The translations under genes were made by a program, and so were the position numbers. From assembly GCA_018608405.1 (NCBI GenBank), contig JABAZP010000023.1, forward strand, positions 150,515 through 214,514: a stretch of DNA of 64,000 nucleotides, read 5' to 3'. This stretch comes from Flavobacteriales bacterium (GTDB taxonomy: Bacteria > Bacteroidota > Bacteroidia > Flavobacteriales_E > Vicingaceae). Position 1 is the stretch's first letter, and every line of letters begins with the position of its first letter. The notes beneath the pieces are model-generated. The model was not told the origin of the DNA, did no database searches, and was given only the letters and a program-made list of their open reading frames with translations. Of this stretch, positions 54,467-62,501 are shown one piece after another.

Positions 54467-55290
54467 TTAGTTTATGCTATCGTTGTTATATACTTCAACA
54501 ATAACAATATTGTCGCTTACTCCATTTCCCATTCCATTAGCAATTAACGTGATATTGCCTTCCTTGTAATACATGTAAGAATCCACTTCGGTAGTATTTC
54601 CTAAGTCCCCAGCAAAGAAAACAACCTTTTTTGATAAGGTATCTAACATTGGTTTTACTTCTGAGTAGAAATTGGAATGGCCCGGAAAATGAGGCCGATA
54701 GTTTATTTCAATATTTCCAAATTTGTTATCTGGAGCCCACCAAATTAACTCATGTAAAAAAATAAAAACATGATTAACATTATCTATGTGATTTATTAAA
54801 GCTCGTGAGAGCATGTTTTTTTGCCATTTGTCAATGTTCCACTTGTTATTTGGAGTTAAAACAACAAAAAGGTCGTTTTCAAATACAAATGAATGATAAT
54901 AAGTTTGAAACCTATTTAAGAATTCAGGCCCTCGATCATGATTACCTGAAGCGATATGCACTGGAAAGTTAAATTGTGAGATGGTTGCTTGTGCTGAGTC
55001 CCAATAAGCTGCTGTAGGATTAGGAACCACATCCCCGGTTAACATTCCGAGCTTCATCTTTGGATAATTATTGATGTAAGGGATAGCCTTCACAAAGGGA
55101 GGGTGCATTCCGTAAATATAATTTGAAGCATTTCCATAGGTATGACCCGCAGTAAAAAAAGAATATTTTATCACTTTGTCTTGCCTAACATTATTCACTT
55201 TGACCAACTTTTTTTCATTTGGTTTTAAATAGGCAACTAGAGCAAGCGCTATTAGAATAAAAACAGAAATTTTATAGAGTTAATTACCAT
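54467..55290 (-). CDS. metallophosphoesterase, frameshifted near the N-terminus
   Basis: The main ORF (up to 55207, TTG start) carries the calcineurin-like motifs MLTGDVV near residue 55, ASGNHDRGPEF near residue 85, a later IFLHELIWW and VVFFAGDLGN. Upstream of 55207 the frame continues SVFILIALALVAYLKPNEKK but has no start and reaches a stop. One base off, an ATG at 55290 reads MVINSIKFLFLF and then stops. One extra T in the T5 run (plus-strand A run 55259-55263) would join them into a protein with an N-terminal signal anchor. So this is a one-base deletion, real or a homopolymer error. Metal motifs appear intact. Substrate unknown. Confidence 0.75.
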
Positions 55291-55429
55291 CACAATTATT
55301 TATAGAAAGTTCAATAACGCTGCCGACTGAATCAACAATCTCTTGACTGTAAATATTACAAACCCCACACCTTTGTTCTTGAAAAGGACTTTGCAAAATA
55401 ATAGAATTCTTAAGGTATATGACTTTTAG
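55280..55429 (-). other. possible 3' remnant of an unknown gene upstream of the phosphoesterase
   Basis: The 285 bases between the phosphoesterase and heptosyltransferase genes hold no complete gene. An open minus-strand stretch of 49 codons ends SQEIVDSVGSVIELSINNCD, just overlapping the phosphoesterase ATG, as a coupled upstream gene would. It includes EQRCGVCNIY with a CxxC. A stop closes it upstream at 55430. It may be gene debris or chance. Confidence 0.25.
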
Positions 55430-55575
55430 TTAGCCTAAATTACTGTTTTGCGAGTAGAAAAATCGAATTACAGAGGGTGGATGTTATTCTTTATGGCTTC
55501 ATTAACCTGCAAAAGGCAATACTCTTTTACTGTATGCTAAATACAATAAATTGAGATTCTATTAAGCTTATTAGT

Positions 55576-56562
55576 TTAAACCGAAGATAGTTCAGCAATC
55601 TGTGACACATTTAAATCATTCATGCACTTAAAGTGTCCTTTTGGGCATTTGTCGAAGCCAATTTTAGAGCAAGGGCGACAGCTTAAATCGTTATTTTCAA
55701 TAATCTTGAATGAATTTCTGTATTCATTATTGAGATAAGGGTACATACCAAAGTCGGGCACTGTATTTCCCCAAATGGAAATTATTTTCTTTTGAAATGC
55801 TGCAGCAATGTGCATCATACCTGTATCATGAGTGATGACCACAGAAGCTTGTTTCAGTAAAGCAGCAGATTCGTTCAAAGTCATTTTACCTGCTGCATTG
55901 AAAATCTTTTTAGAATCTATTTCTTCAAGTGAAGCTCCAAGGCCTGCATCTTCCTTTCCCCCGATTAAAACGATAGGTTGCTCTATGTCAGTGACCAATT
56001 CTCTGAACTTACTTTCGGGAAGCCGTTTGGTTGAATGAGTAGCTCCGAGAACTAAGGCTATATATGAATTGGAAAAACCTTCTGGAAGTAGTTGTTTTCC
56101 ATCCAGACCTTCGGGTAAAAAATAGTCTAATCCTTCATCGTCATTTTCAATACCCAAAGCTTTTACAGATTGCAAGTATCGATCAACAATGTGAATTTTT
56201 GGCATTCGATTGATCTTCAAGTTGACCAATAACCATTTCTGCCAATTGAGTTTGTCGAAAGAAAAGGAAAGTCCTTCTAATTTCCGTTTCACTCTACTTG
56301 ATCGTAAGTTTTTATGTAAGTCAACTACATAGTCGAATTTTTCTTCTTGTAACGCTTCAATTACTTCATTGGTGCTTTTTTCAATCGAATGAATTTTTGC
56401 AACGTATGGATTGTTTTCAAGTAAAGTTTTGTAATTATTCTTCGTTAAATAGTGAACTTCTACATCCCCTTCCAGTTGTTTTTTTAAACACCTAATTACT
56501 GGAGTAGTTAGCACAATATCACCAATTGAGCTAAACCGAATAACCAATATTTTCACCTTCAT
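55576..56562 (-). CDS. ADP-heptose:LPS heptosyltransferase-like glycosyltransferase family 9
   Basis: It is predicted to add heptose to the LPS inner core. The 328-residue protein from the ATG at 56562 opens VKILVIRFSSIGDIVLTTPV, the GT9 N-terminal motif. It has ALVLGATHSTKRLPESKF near residue 175 and the nucleotide-sugar site VVITHDTGMMHIAAAFQKK near residue 250, with SIWGNTVPDFGMYPY after it. The C-terminus has four Cys (CRPCSKIGFDKCPKGHFKCM), a cluster seen in several GT9 members. In-frame upstream ATGs add unlikely residues and would overlap the tatD promoter. Confidence 0.9.
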   Translation of the reverse strand: MKVKILVIRFSSIGDIVLTTPVIRCLKKQLEGDVEVHYLTKNNYKTLLENNPYVAKIHSIEKSTNEVIEALQEEKFDYVVDLHKNLRSSRVKRKLEGLSFSFDKLNWQKWLLVNLKINRMPKIHIVDRYLQSVKALGIENDDEGLDYFLPEGLDGKQLLPEGFSNSYIALVLGATHSTKRLPESKFRELVTDIEQPIVLIGGKEDAGLGASLEEIDSKKIFNAAGKMTLNESAALLKQASVVITHDTGMMHIAAAFQKKIISIWGNTVPDFGMYPYLNNEYRNSFKIIENNDLSCRPCSKIGFDKCPKGHFKCMNDLNVSQIAELSSV

Positions 56563-56640
56563 ATTCACGAAAGCAAAATAAACGAATTTCATTCGATGGT
56601 TTCTATTCAAAGATTCACCCGCTAAAAACATTCTAAAGCC

Positions 56641-56648
56641 TACTTTTG
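56641..56648 (+). promoter_or_regulatory. promoter -7 box only 4 nt before tatD
   Basis: TACTTTTG matches TAnnTTTG exactly and ends 4 nt before the tatD ATG at 56653, implying a leaderless transcript. Confidence 0.45.
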
Positions 56649-56652
56649 CGAA

Positions 56653-57423
56653 ATGCATTTAATAGATACCCATACACACCTATATTCTCAAAAGTTTAAC
56701 GACGATAGGGAAGAAAGAATTCAAGTAGCAATTGATGGTGGAGTGAAGAAGTTTTTTATGCCCAATATTGATTCAACTTCTGTTAAAGGAATGAAGGATT
56801 TGATTCAAAAATATCCCAATAATTGCTTCGCAATGATGGGTTTGCACCCATGTTCTGTTGGAACAAATGTCGAAGAGGAACTAGAACTAGTTGAACGTGA
56901 ATTAAATAAGGGTAAATATATAGCTGTTGGAGAAATAGGGATGGATTTGTATTGGGACAAGAGTTTTCAAAAGGAACAAGAAATGGCATTTCGCAAGCAA
57001 ATACAATGGGCGAAACGATTGAAATTGCCAATTGACATTCACTGTAGGGATGCTTTTGAAGAAATTTTAGCAATCATGGACGATGAGAACGATGAAAATA
57101 TGAGAGGTGTTTTTCATTGCTTTACAGGAACTTTAGAGCAGGCGCGTCACATTTTAAATTATGGAGGTTTTAAATTAGGTATTGGTGGAGTTGTAACCTT
57201 TAAAAATTCGGGTCTTGACCAAGTTGTAAAAGAGCTGAGTTTAAATGATATTGTTTTGGAGACCGATGCTCCATATTTAGCTCCTACCCCTTTTCGAGGA
57301 AAGCGAAATGAAAGCGCTTATTTATTGCATGTAGCAGATAAAATTTCTGATATATTTGAGGTTCCTGTAGCCAAGGTTGCAGAAGTAACCACAAAGAATG
57401 CACTTGAAATCTTTCAACCATGA
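56653..57423 (+). CDS. tatD: TatD family metal-dependent hydrolase
   Basis: The 256-residue TIM-barrel hydrolase has the metal motif LIDTHTHLYSQKF at the start, MMGLHPCSVGTNVEEELE near residue 60, VGEIGMDLYWDKSFQKEQ near residue 96, PIDIHCRDAFEEI near residue 126, GVFHCFTGTLEQA near residue 154 and ETDAPYLAPTPFRGKRNE near residue 204. All metal ligands (His, His, Glu, His, His, Asp) are present. Homologues act as DNA exonucleases or deoxyribonuclease-like enzymes. It overlaps ansA by 4 bases (ATGA). Confidence 0.94.
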   Translation: MHLIDTHTHLYSQKFNDDREERIQVAIDGGVKKFFMPNIDSTSVKGMKDLIQKYPNNCFAMMGLHPCSVGTNVEEELELVERELNKGKYIAVGEIGMDLYWDKSFQKEQEMAFRKQIQWAKRLKLPIDIHCRDAFEEILAIMDDENDENMRGVFHCFTGTLEQARHILNYGGFKLGIGGVVTFKNSGLDQVVKELSLNDIVLETDAPYLAPTPFRGKRNESAYLLHVADKISDIFEVPVAKVAEVTTKNALEIFQP

Positions 57424-58448
57424 GCAGTTCAACAGAATTATTATTGATTTACACTGGAGGAACCATCGGCATGGTAGAAGATGCAGAAACCGGTTCATTG
57501 CATCCAATCGACTTCACCCAGTTAGAAAAAGAGATACCGGAATTAAAAAAGTTTGATTGTAATATAACGGTTAAATCGTTGCTAAGAGCAATTGATTCTT
57601 CCAACATGAACATTGCCGTTTGGAAAGAGCTTTTAGAAATAATTGAATTAAACTATGATTCTTTCGATGGGTTTGTAATTATGCACGGTTCCGATACGAT
57701 GGCATACTCAGCTTCAGCTCTTAGTTTTTTATTGGAAAACGTGAATAAACCAATTATATTCACAGGAAGTCAACTACCCATTGGTAAAATTAGAACTGAC
57801 GGTAAAGAAAACTTGATTACCTCAATCGAAATTGCTTCTGCAATGGAGAATGGAAGGCCAATTGTGCCTGAAGTAGCGCTCTATTTTGAATACTCCTTAT
57901 ATCGAGGAAACCGCACGACAAAAGTGAGTGCTGAAAACTTTGAGGCTTTCCAATCTCCAAACTATCCATTGCTAGCAGAGGCAGGCGTTCATATTAAGTA
58001 CAATCGATTTGCAATACGTGGCTGGGAAGACAAGAAGCTTATCACACGAAAAAATATCATAGATGATGTGGCGTCGATTAAGATATTTCCAGGCTTACGA
58101 AGAGATGTTTTTCAGGCAATTGCCAACATGCCCAACTTAAAGGGTTTAATTATTGAAACTTTCGGAAGTGGCAACGTTCCTTCCGATACGTGGTTTGCCG
58201 AAGAGATTTCTCGATTGAATGAAAGGGGTGTTATTGTATTAAATATAACACAGTGCACTACTGGCAGTGTAATTCAAAGTAAATACGAAACTGGAGTCCA
58301 CTTGGAACAAGCGGGGGTAATTAGTGGGAGAGACATGACGTTTGAGGCAGCAATAACAAAGTTGATGTATCTATTGTCTTGTGAGGAACTGACTGATGCT
58401 GAAAAAAGAAACTACCTGGATAAGAATATTAGAGGAGAGATTTCCTAA
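57420..58448 (+). CDS. ansA: type I L-asparaginase
   Basis: It hydrolyses asparagine to aspartate and ammonia, in the cytoplasm. The 342-residue protein has the catalytic Thr region LLIYTGGTIGMVEDAETGS near residue 8, the second catalytic Thr in VIMHGSDTMAYSASALSF near residue 84, IFTGSQLPIGKIRTDGKENL near residue 113 and LIIETFGSGNVPSDTWF near residue 237. The absence of a signal peptide fits the cytoplasmic type I. It begins inside the last codon of tatD. Confidence 0.94.
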   Translation: MSSSTELLLIYTGGTIGMVEDAETGSLHPIDFTQLEKEIPELKKFDCNITVKSLLRAIDSSNMNIAVWKELLEIIELNYDSFDGFVIMHGSDTMAYSASALSFLLENVNKPIIFTGSQLPIGKIRTDGKENLITSIEIASAMENGRPIVPEVALYFEYSLYRGNRTTKVSAENFEAFQSPNYPLLAEAGVHIKYNRFAIRGWEDKKLITRKNIIDDVASIKIFPGLRRDVFQAIANMPNLKGLIIETFGSGNVPSDTWFAEEISRLNERGVIVLNITQCTTGSVIQSKYETGVHLEQAGVISGRDMTFEAAITKLMYLLSCEELTDAEKRNYLDKNIRGEIS

Positions 58449-58505
58449 ATGAAGCGAATTAAAAGTAGTCGTTGAAACACTTTAGCCATTAAATTTATTA
58501 ATTTG

Positions 58506-58525
58506 GCAAGCCGTTTTGGGCTTGC
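58506..58525 (+). repeat. short hairpin ahead of tRNA-Ser
   Basis: GCAAGCC, a 6-nt GTTTTG loop, then GGCTTGC form a perfect 7-bp hairpin 16 bases before the tRNA. There is no following T run, so it is not a classical terminator. It may affect ansA mRNA ends. Confidence 0.4.
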
Positions 58526-58540
58526 AGTAAAGATAACAAA

Positions 58541-58627
58541 GGAGAGGTGGCCGAGTGGCTGAAGGCGCATGCTTGGAAAGCATGTATACGGGCAACCGTA
58601 TCGGGGGTTCGAATCCCTTCCTCTCCG
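58541..58627 (+). tRNA. tRNA-Ser(GGA)
   Basis: The 87-nt type II tRNA has acceptor GGAGAGG/CCTCTCC and D arm GCCGAGTGGCTGAAGGC. The anticodon stem-loop GCATGC-TTGGAAA-GCATGT gives anticodon GGA. A long variable arm (ACGGGCAACCGT) and T arm GGGTTCGAATCCC follow. The 3' CCA is not encoded; the discriminator base is G. Confidence 0.96.
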
Positions 58628-58920
58628 CACTTAAGCCATAATGGGGGAAACGGTCTTTAAAAAAAAGATAAAATGGTCAATGCGAACAAGTGGCTATTTT
58701 TATTGATTATGCCCTCTATGTAGCTAACAAAAAAATAGAATTTGCTACCAGAATTGGGACAAATAGCTTTTTATGTACAACAAAGAATTTTTTGTGCCGT
58801 TAATTGTTCATTAAAAGGCAATATTTTGAAATAAATTATTAGAATTGCAGAAAGACTATTAAATTCGCACACAATAACAAGAAAAATTAAAACTAAATCT
58901 GAATCACTAATTATTAAATT
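58628..58920 (+). other. 293-base intergenic region upstream of the ExbB gene
   Basis: No gene is visible. A near-consensus promoter box TAAATTCG lies at 58860-58867, 53 nt before the ATG, giving a relatively long A-rich leader. Nothing else stands out except A/T runs. Confidence 0.4.
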
Positions 58921-59796
58921 ATGAAAAAGTTACTTACTTTATTTGCTCTTGCATCCTTTTTAACTTTTGGAGTTAGCAACAGCGCAATGGCTCAAGATGG
59001 CGAAGAAGCTGCAATGGAAGAAACTGCAACTGAAATGGTAGATTCTGCTGCAATGGCTGCTGAAAAAGCTGCTGAAGAAGCTGCTGCTGCCGAAAAAGAG
59101 GCAATGGATGCCGAAAAAGAAGCTGAAGAAACAGAAGTTGTGGAGGAAGAAAAATCTTTCCACCAAGTTTTGAAAGAAAAGTTTATTGAGGGAGGCCCGG
59201 AGTTTATGGGTATAGTATTGTTGTGTCTTATTTTAGGTTTAGCAATCGTAATTGAAAGAATTATTTACTTGAACATGGCAACTACAAACTCTACCAAGCT
59301 ATTAGCTAACGTAGAAGATGCTTTAAATTCAGGTGGAGTTGATGCCGCTAAAGAAGTTTGTAGAAATACAAGCGGACCTGTGGCAAGTATTTTCTACCAA
59401 GGACTTGACAGAAGCCATGAAGGTGTTGAAATGGTGGAGAAGTCAGTAATTTCTTACGGTTCCGTTCAAATGGGATTGTTAGAGAAAGGAGTTTCTTGGA
59501 TTTCATTGTTTATTGCATTGGCACCAATGCTTGGTTTCATGGGTACAGTAATTGGTATGATTGGAGCATTTGATGCGATTGAAGCAGCGGGAGATATCTC
59601 CCCTTCATTGGTTGCAGGAGGTATTAAGATTGCACTTTTAACAACTGTATTTGGTTTGATCGTTGCAATTATTCTTCAAATCTTTTATAATTATATCGTT
59701 GCAAAGGTGGATAGCATCGTTAACGATATGGAAAATGCATCTATTAGCTTAATTGACTTATTAGTTGTACATGAATTGAAAAACAAAAAAGCTTAA
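58921..59796 (+). CDS. exbB: MotA/TolQ/ExbB proton channel family protein with Ala/Glu-rich periplasmic extension
   Basis: It is the proton channel part of an energising complex in the inner membrane. The 291-residue protein begins with a signal-like segment (MKKLLTLFALASFLTFGVSN, AMA-Q) and then about 55 residues nearly all Ala, Glu, Lys and Met (EEAAMEETATEMVDS onward). Three membrane spans follow: GIVLLCLILGLAIVIERIIY, ISLFIALAPMLGFMGTVIGM and IALLTTVFGLIVAIILQIFY. The latter two hold the family's Gly-rich G-T-V-I-G-M and T-T-V-F-G-L motifs. It leads a four-gene operon with two ExbD genes. The charged extension is unusual compared with E. coli ExbB. Confidence 0.88.
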   Translation: MKKLLTLFALASFLTFGVSNSAMAQDGEEAAMEETATEMVDSAAMAAEKAAEEAAAAEKEAMDAEKEAEETEVVEEEKSFHQVLKEKFIEGGPEFMGIVLLCLILGLAIVIERIIYLNMATTNSTKLLANVEDALNSGGVDAAKEVCRNTSGPVASIFYQGLDRSHEGVEMVEKSVISYGSVQMGLLEKGVSWISLFIALAPMLGFMGTVIGMIGAFDAIEAAGDISPSLVAGGIKIALLTTVFGLIVAIILQIFYNYIVAKVDSIVNDMENASISLIDLLVVHELKNKKA

Positions 59797-59798
59797 TT

Positions 59799-60212
59799 AT
59801 GTCTGGAGGACTAACAAAAATATTACCCATCGTGCTCTACGTCCTTCTTGGTATTAGTGCACTATTGGGTGTGCTATTTTATCTTGAAGTAGTAGATACG
59901 GAACTTTTAATGACTTGGTGTTATGTGCTAATGGCTTTAGCTACCGCTTCCGCCGTTATCTTTCCAATAATAGCGATGACTAAAGATGCCAAAGCGGCTA
60001 AGGGTGCTTTAATTGGTATTGGTGCGTTGGTAGTTGTTTTTGGAATTTCATATGCATTAGCAGGTGATGAAATGACCCCAAAATATGCTAAATTCATATC
60101 AAGTCCTGAGGAGTCGAAGTTAGTTAGTACTGGTTTAGTTGCTTTTTACATTTTGGCAATTGGAGCAATTTTAGCGACGATTTCTTCAGCATTTATGAAA
60201 ATTTTTAAATAA
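59799..60212 (+). CDS. four-span membrane protein, operon partner of ExbB/ExbD
   Basis: The 137-residue protein has about four hydrophobic segments (KILPIVLYVLLGISALLGVL, LLMTWCYVLMALATASAVIF, AALKGALIGIGALVVVFGISY-like middle, VAFYILAIGAILATISSAF). It has a short loop, AGDEMTPKYAKFI, between the third and fourth. It starts 2 bases after exbB and ends 7 bases before exbD. I recognise no named family; similar proteins occur at this position in Bacteroidota exbB operons. It may be a structural subunit. Confidence 0.75.
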   Translation: MSGGLTKILPIVLYVLLGISALLGVLFYLEVVDTELLMTWCYVLMALATASAVIFPIIAMTKDAKAAKGALIGIGALVVVFGISYALAGDEMTPKYAKFISSPEESKLVSTGLVAFYILAIGAILATISSAFMKIFK

Positions 60213-60219
60213 TAGTTAA

Positions 60220-60825
60220 ATGGCAAGAAGAGCATCCCCAGAAATTAATGCAGGTTCGATGGCAGATATCGCCTTCTTACTGTTAATCTTCTTCTTGGTA
60301 ACTACTACTATGGATGTTGATACGGGTTTGACCCGTAAACTCCCACCGCCGATTGAGGAGGAAATGGAAAAACCACCTGAAGTGAAAGAGCGTAACGTTT
60401 TCCAAGTATTGGTCAACGCTAACAATGACTTACTAGTGGAAGGAGAGCCTATTTTAGTTACTCAGTTAAGAGAGGCGGCAAAGGAGTTTATTATTGGAGA
60501 TCCTACATTTACAGATGAATCAATGCCTGAAGGCAGACCAACTGATGTTCCTTTACTTGGAAGAATTATGGTTTCAAAGCAGATTGTTTCTCTCCAGAAT
60601 GATAGAGGTACTTCGTATGAAATGTACATCAAAGTTCAAAATGAACTAGTAGGAGCATATAATGATGTAAGGAATGAGTATGCTCAGCGTAAATTTGGAA
60701 AAACAATGCAAGAATTAGAGGCTGGAGCTGAGGATTCTGAATTGTTTGATAACCAATTAGACGCGGTTAAGAAGGTATACCCTCAACGTATATCTGAAGC
60801 AGAACCTAAAAACGTAGGAGAATAG
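60220..60825 (+). CDS. exbD: biopolymer transport protein ExbD-like
   Basis: It is the single-span partner that binds the channel and contacts peptidoglycan or TonB. The 201-residue protein has a short cytoplasmic start (MARRASPEINAGSM), the membrane span with the proton-carrying Asp in MADIAFLLLIFFLVTTTMDV, then GLTRKLPPPIEEEM and a periplasmic domain with a C-terminal helical extension longer than E. coli ExbD. It is followed by a second ExbD gene after 3 bases. Confidence 0.9.
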   Translation: MARRASPEINAGSMADIAFLLLIFFLVTTTMDVDTGLTRKLPPPIEEEMEKPPEVKERNVFQVLVNANNDLLVEGEPILVTQLREAAKEFIIGDPTFTDESMPEGRPTDVPLLGRIMVSKQIVSLQNDRGTSYEMYIKVQNELVGAYNDVRNEYAQRKFGKTMQELEAGAEDSELFDNQLDAVKKVYPQRISEAEPKNVGE

Positions 60826-60828
60826 AAG

Positions 60829-61305
60829 ATGTCAAAGTTTAAAAAGAAGAAAAGTGGAGGAATTCCTGCTGTTAATACAGCTGCACTCCCTGATATTGTT
60901 TTTATGCTGTTGTTCTTTTTCATGGTAACCACTGTGATGAGAGAAGTAACTCTTAAGGTTAAAGTGGTTACTCCACAGGCAACAGAGGTGAATAAGCTGG
61001 AGCGTAAATCTTTAGTGAGTTATATTTATATTGGTGAACCAACAGACTTGTTGCAAGCTCAATTTGGAACAGCTGATAGAATCCAATTAAATGATGCTTT
61101 TGCTACTAAAAAGGATATTATTCCTTTTGTAGAGGGCGAAAGAGAGCAAACAGATCCTGCAGAGGTGCCGTTAATGACATTTTCAATTAAAGCAGATCAA
61201 AAAGCTGAAATGGGGATAGTAACAGACGTAAAGCAAGAGCTTAGAAAGGCAAATGCGTTAAAGATTAATTATTCTACAAAGAAGACAGATAAGATTGTTG
61301 ATTAA
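60829..61305 (+). CDS. exbD: second biopolymer transport protein ExbD-like
   Basis: The 158-residue protein starts MSKFKKKKSGGIPAVNTAAL, then the span LPDIVFMLLFFFMVTTVMRE with the conserved Asp at the same place as in the upstream ExbD. Its periplasmic part is shorter (about 120 residues). The two ExbD proteins are diverged, suggesting a heteromeric complex. A strong terminator follows 18 bases later, closing the operon. Confidence 0.9.
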   Translation: MSKFKKKKSGGIPAVNTAALPDIVFMLLFFFMVTTVMREVTLKVKVVTPQATEVNKLERKSLVSYIYIGEPTDLLQAQFGTADRIQLNDAFATKKDIIPFVEGEREQTDPAEVPLMTFSIKADQKAEMGIVTDVKQELRKANALKINYSTKKTDKIVD

Positions 61306-61323
61306 TATATTGCTTAGAGAAAT

Positions 61324-61358
61324 AAAAAAAGGGCTCACATTTAGTGAGCCCTTTTTTT
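61324..61358 (+). terminator. intrinsic terminator of the exbB operon
   Basis: AAAAAAAGGGCTCAC and GTGAGCCCTTTTTTT form a perfect 15-bp inverted repeat around a 5-nt loop, 18 bases after the last ExbD gene. Confidence 0.88.
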
Positions 61359-61489
61359 ATGCGTATATCTAAAGTATGGTACTCTTCTATTCTACGGTAG
61401 TGATTTATTCCTACGGAACCATTAAACTTACCCCTAACTACTTTCCCACATCACTTTTTAGTGTTTTATAGTAGGATGATAGCTTCGGT

Positions 61490-62308
61490 TTGTCCCATTC
61501 CTTATTAGTAGGAGTTGAAATTCATAAATGGAGATTTTATCAAAAATCTTCTGATAATATGGATGAGTTGAGGGATGGTGAAGTTCAAACTATTTTCACA
61601 TCTCCACCTTATTGGAACAAACGTTTATATTCTGATGAAGGTGGGTTAGGTAATGAAAAAACATCTGAAGAATTTGTAGTTAATCTTTCTAATCATTTCA
61701 AAGATTGCAAGAGAGTTTTAAGTGATAAGGGTTCTTTCTTTTTAAATTTAGGTGATACATTTCTAAATGGTGATTTACAGAATGTACCCCATCGAGTTAT
61801 TGATAGATTAAAATCTGATGGATGGATTCTCAGAAATACAATTATTTGGAGTAAAACAAATCCTAAACCCTCATCATCAAAATCAAACCTTACTCCATCA
61901 TTTGAATTTATTTTTCATTTAGTTAAATCAAAAGATTATTTATATAACCGAACACCAACCAAATTAAACTCAGATTCTAAAATATCACTACCACCTCGTC
62001 ATAGAAAATCTGATGGAACTTATTCATCAACAATATCTCCATACTTACCAAAATCAGAAGGAAAGAATATGGGTGACTATTGGAATGAAGAAATAGTTAG
62101 AACTGCGGTTGCGAATCAGAATTTAGATATTGATGGAGAACACATCGCACCATTCCCAAAACAGATTATTACACTACCAATTCTTCAAACATCTGAAATA
62201 GGGGATTTGGTATTAGACCCATTTTGTGGAAGTGGTAATGTGGGAAGAGTTTGTGATGTATTAGAACGAAACTTTGTTGGTTACGATTTGAATAACTATA
62301 TAAGTTGA
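61490..62308 (+). CDS. DNA methyltransferase, N4-cytosine/N6-adenine type, start uncertain
   Basis: It is a SAM-dependent DNA base methyltransferase, 272 residues as drawn. Motif IV is TSPPYWNKRLYSD near residue 37 and motif I, DPFCGSGNVGRV, is near residue 245, the circular order of the beta class. The SPPYW form is typical of N4-cytosine methylation, though N6-adenine is possible. The TTG at 61490 is a weak start and the N-terminus may be incomplete: homologues often begin near DNMDELRDGEVQTI, for which an ATG lies at 61559. No restriction enzyme or modification-specific gene is visible nearby. It follows a strong terminator, so it is an independent unit. Confidence 0.8.
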   Translation: MSHSLLVGVEIHKWRFYQKSSDNMDELRDGEVQTIFTSPPYWNKRLYSDEGGLGNEKTSEEFVVNLSNHFKDCKRVLSDKGSFFLNLGDTFLNGDLQNVPHRVIDRLKSDGWILRNTIIWSKTNPKPSSSKSNLTPSFEFIFHLVKSKDYLYNRTPTKLNSDSKISLPPRHRKSDGTYSSTISPYLPKSEGKNMGDYWNEEIVRTAVANQNLDIDGEHIAPFPKQIITLPILQTSEIGDLVLDPFCGSGNVGRVCDVLERNFVGYDLNNYIS

Positions 62309-62431
62309 AAAAATTACTTTAATTAAACTTCAACTAATTTTATTATTTCATCTGTTAATTGACTAAACGTTTAGTATAAAAGCAGTTGCGGATTTATATA
62401 CACTTACTTCCAGTTGGAAAGATAGTCAATT

Positions 62432-62466
62432 AAAACAAAAAACGGTTTGAGATTATTCCCAAACCG
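62432..62466 (-). terminator. probable terminator of the YHYH gene (minus strand)
   Basis: In the minus direction CGGTTTG and CAAACCG form a 7-bp stem around a 10-nt loop, followed by a T-rich run. It lies 36 bases after the YHYH-domain gene stop. Confidence 0.6.
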
Positions 62467-62501
62467 CTATTGCTTTTATACCTTGTTGGTGGTAGTAATT
62501 T

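Noticed and set aside
61490..62308. A BREX, DISARM or restriction-modification island around the methyltransferase
   Set aside because: No helicase, nuclease, PglZ or HsdR-type gene lies on either side within the window.
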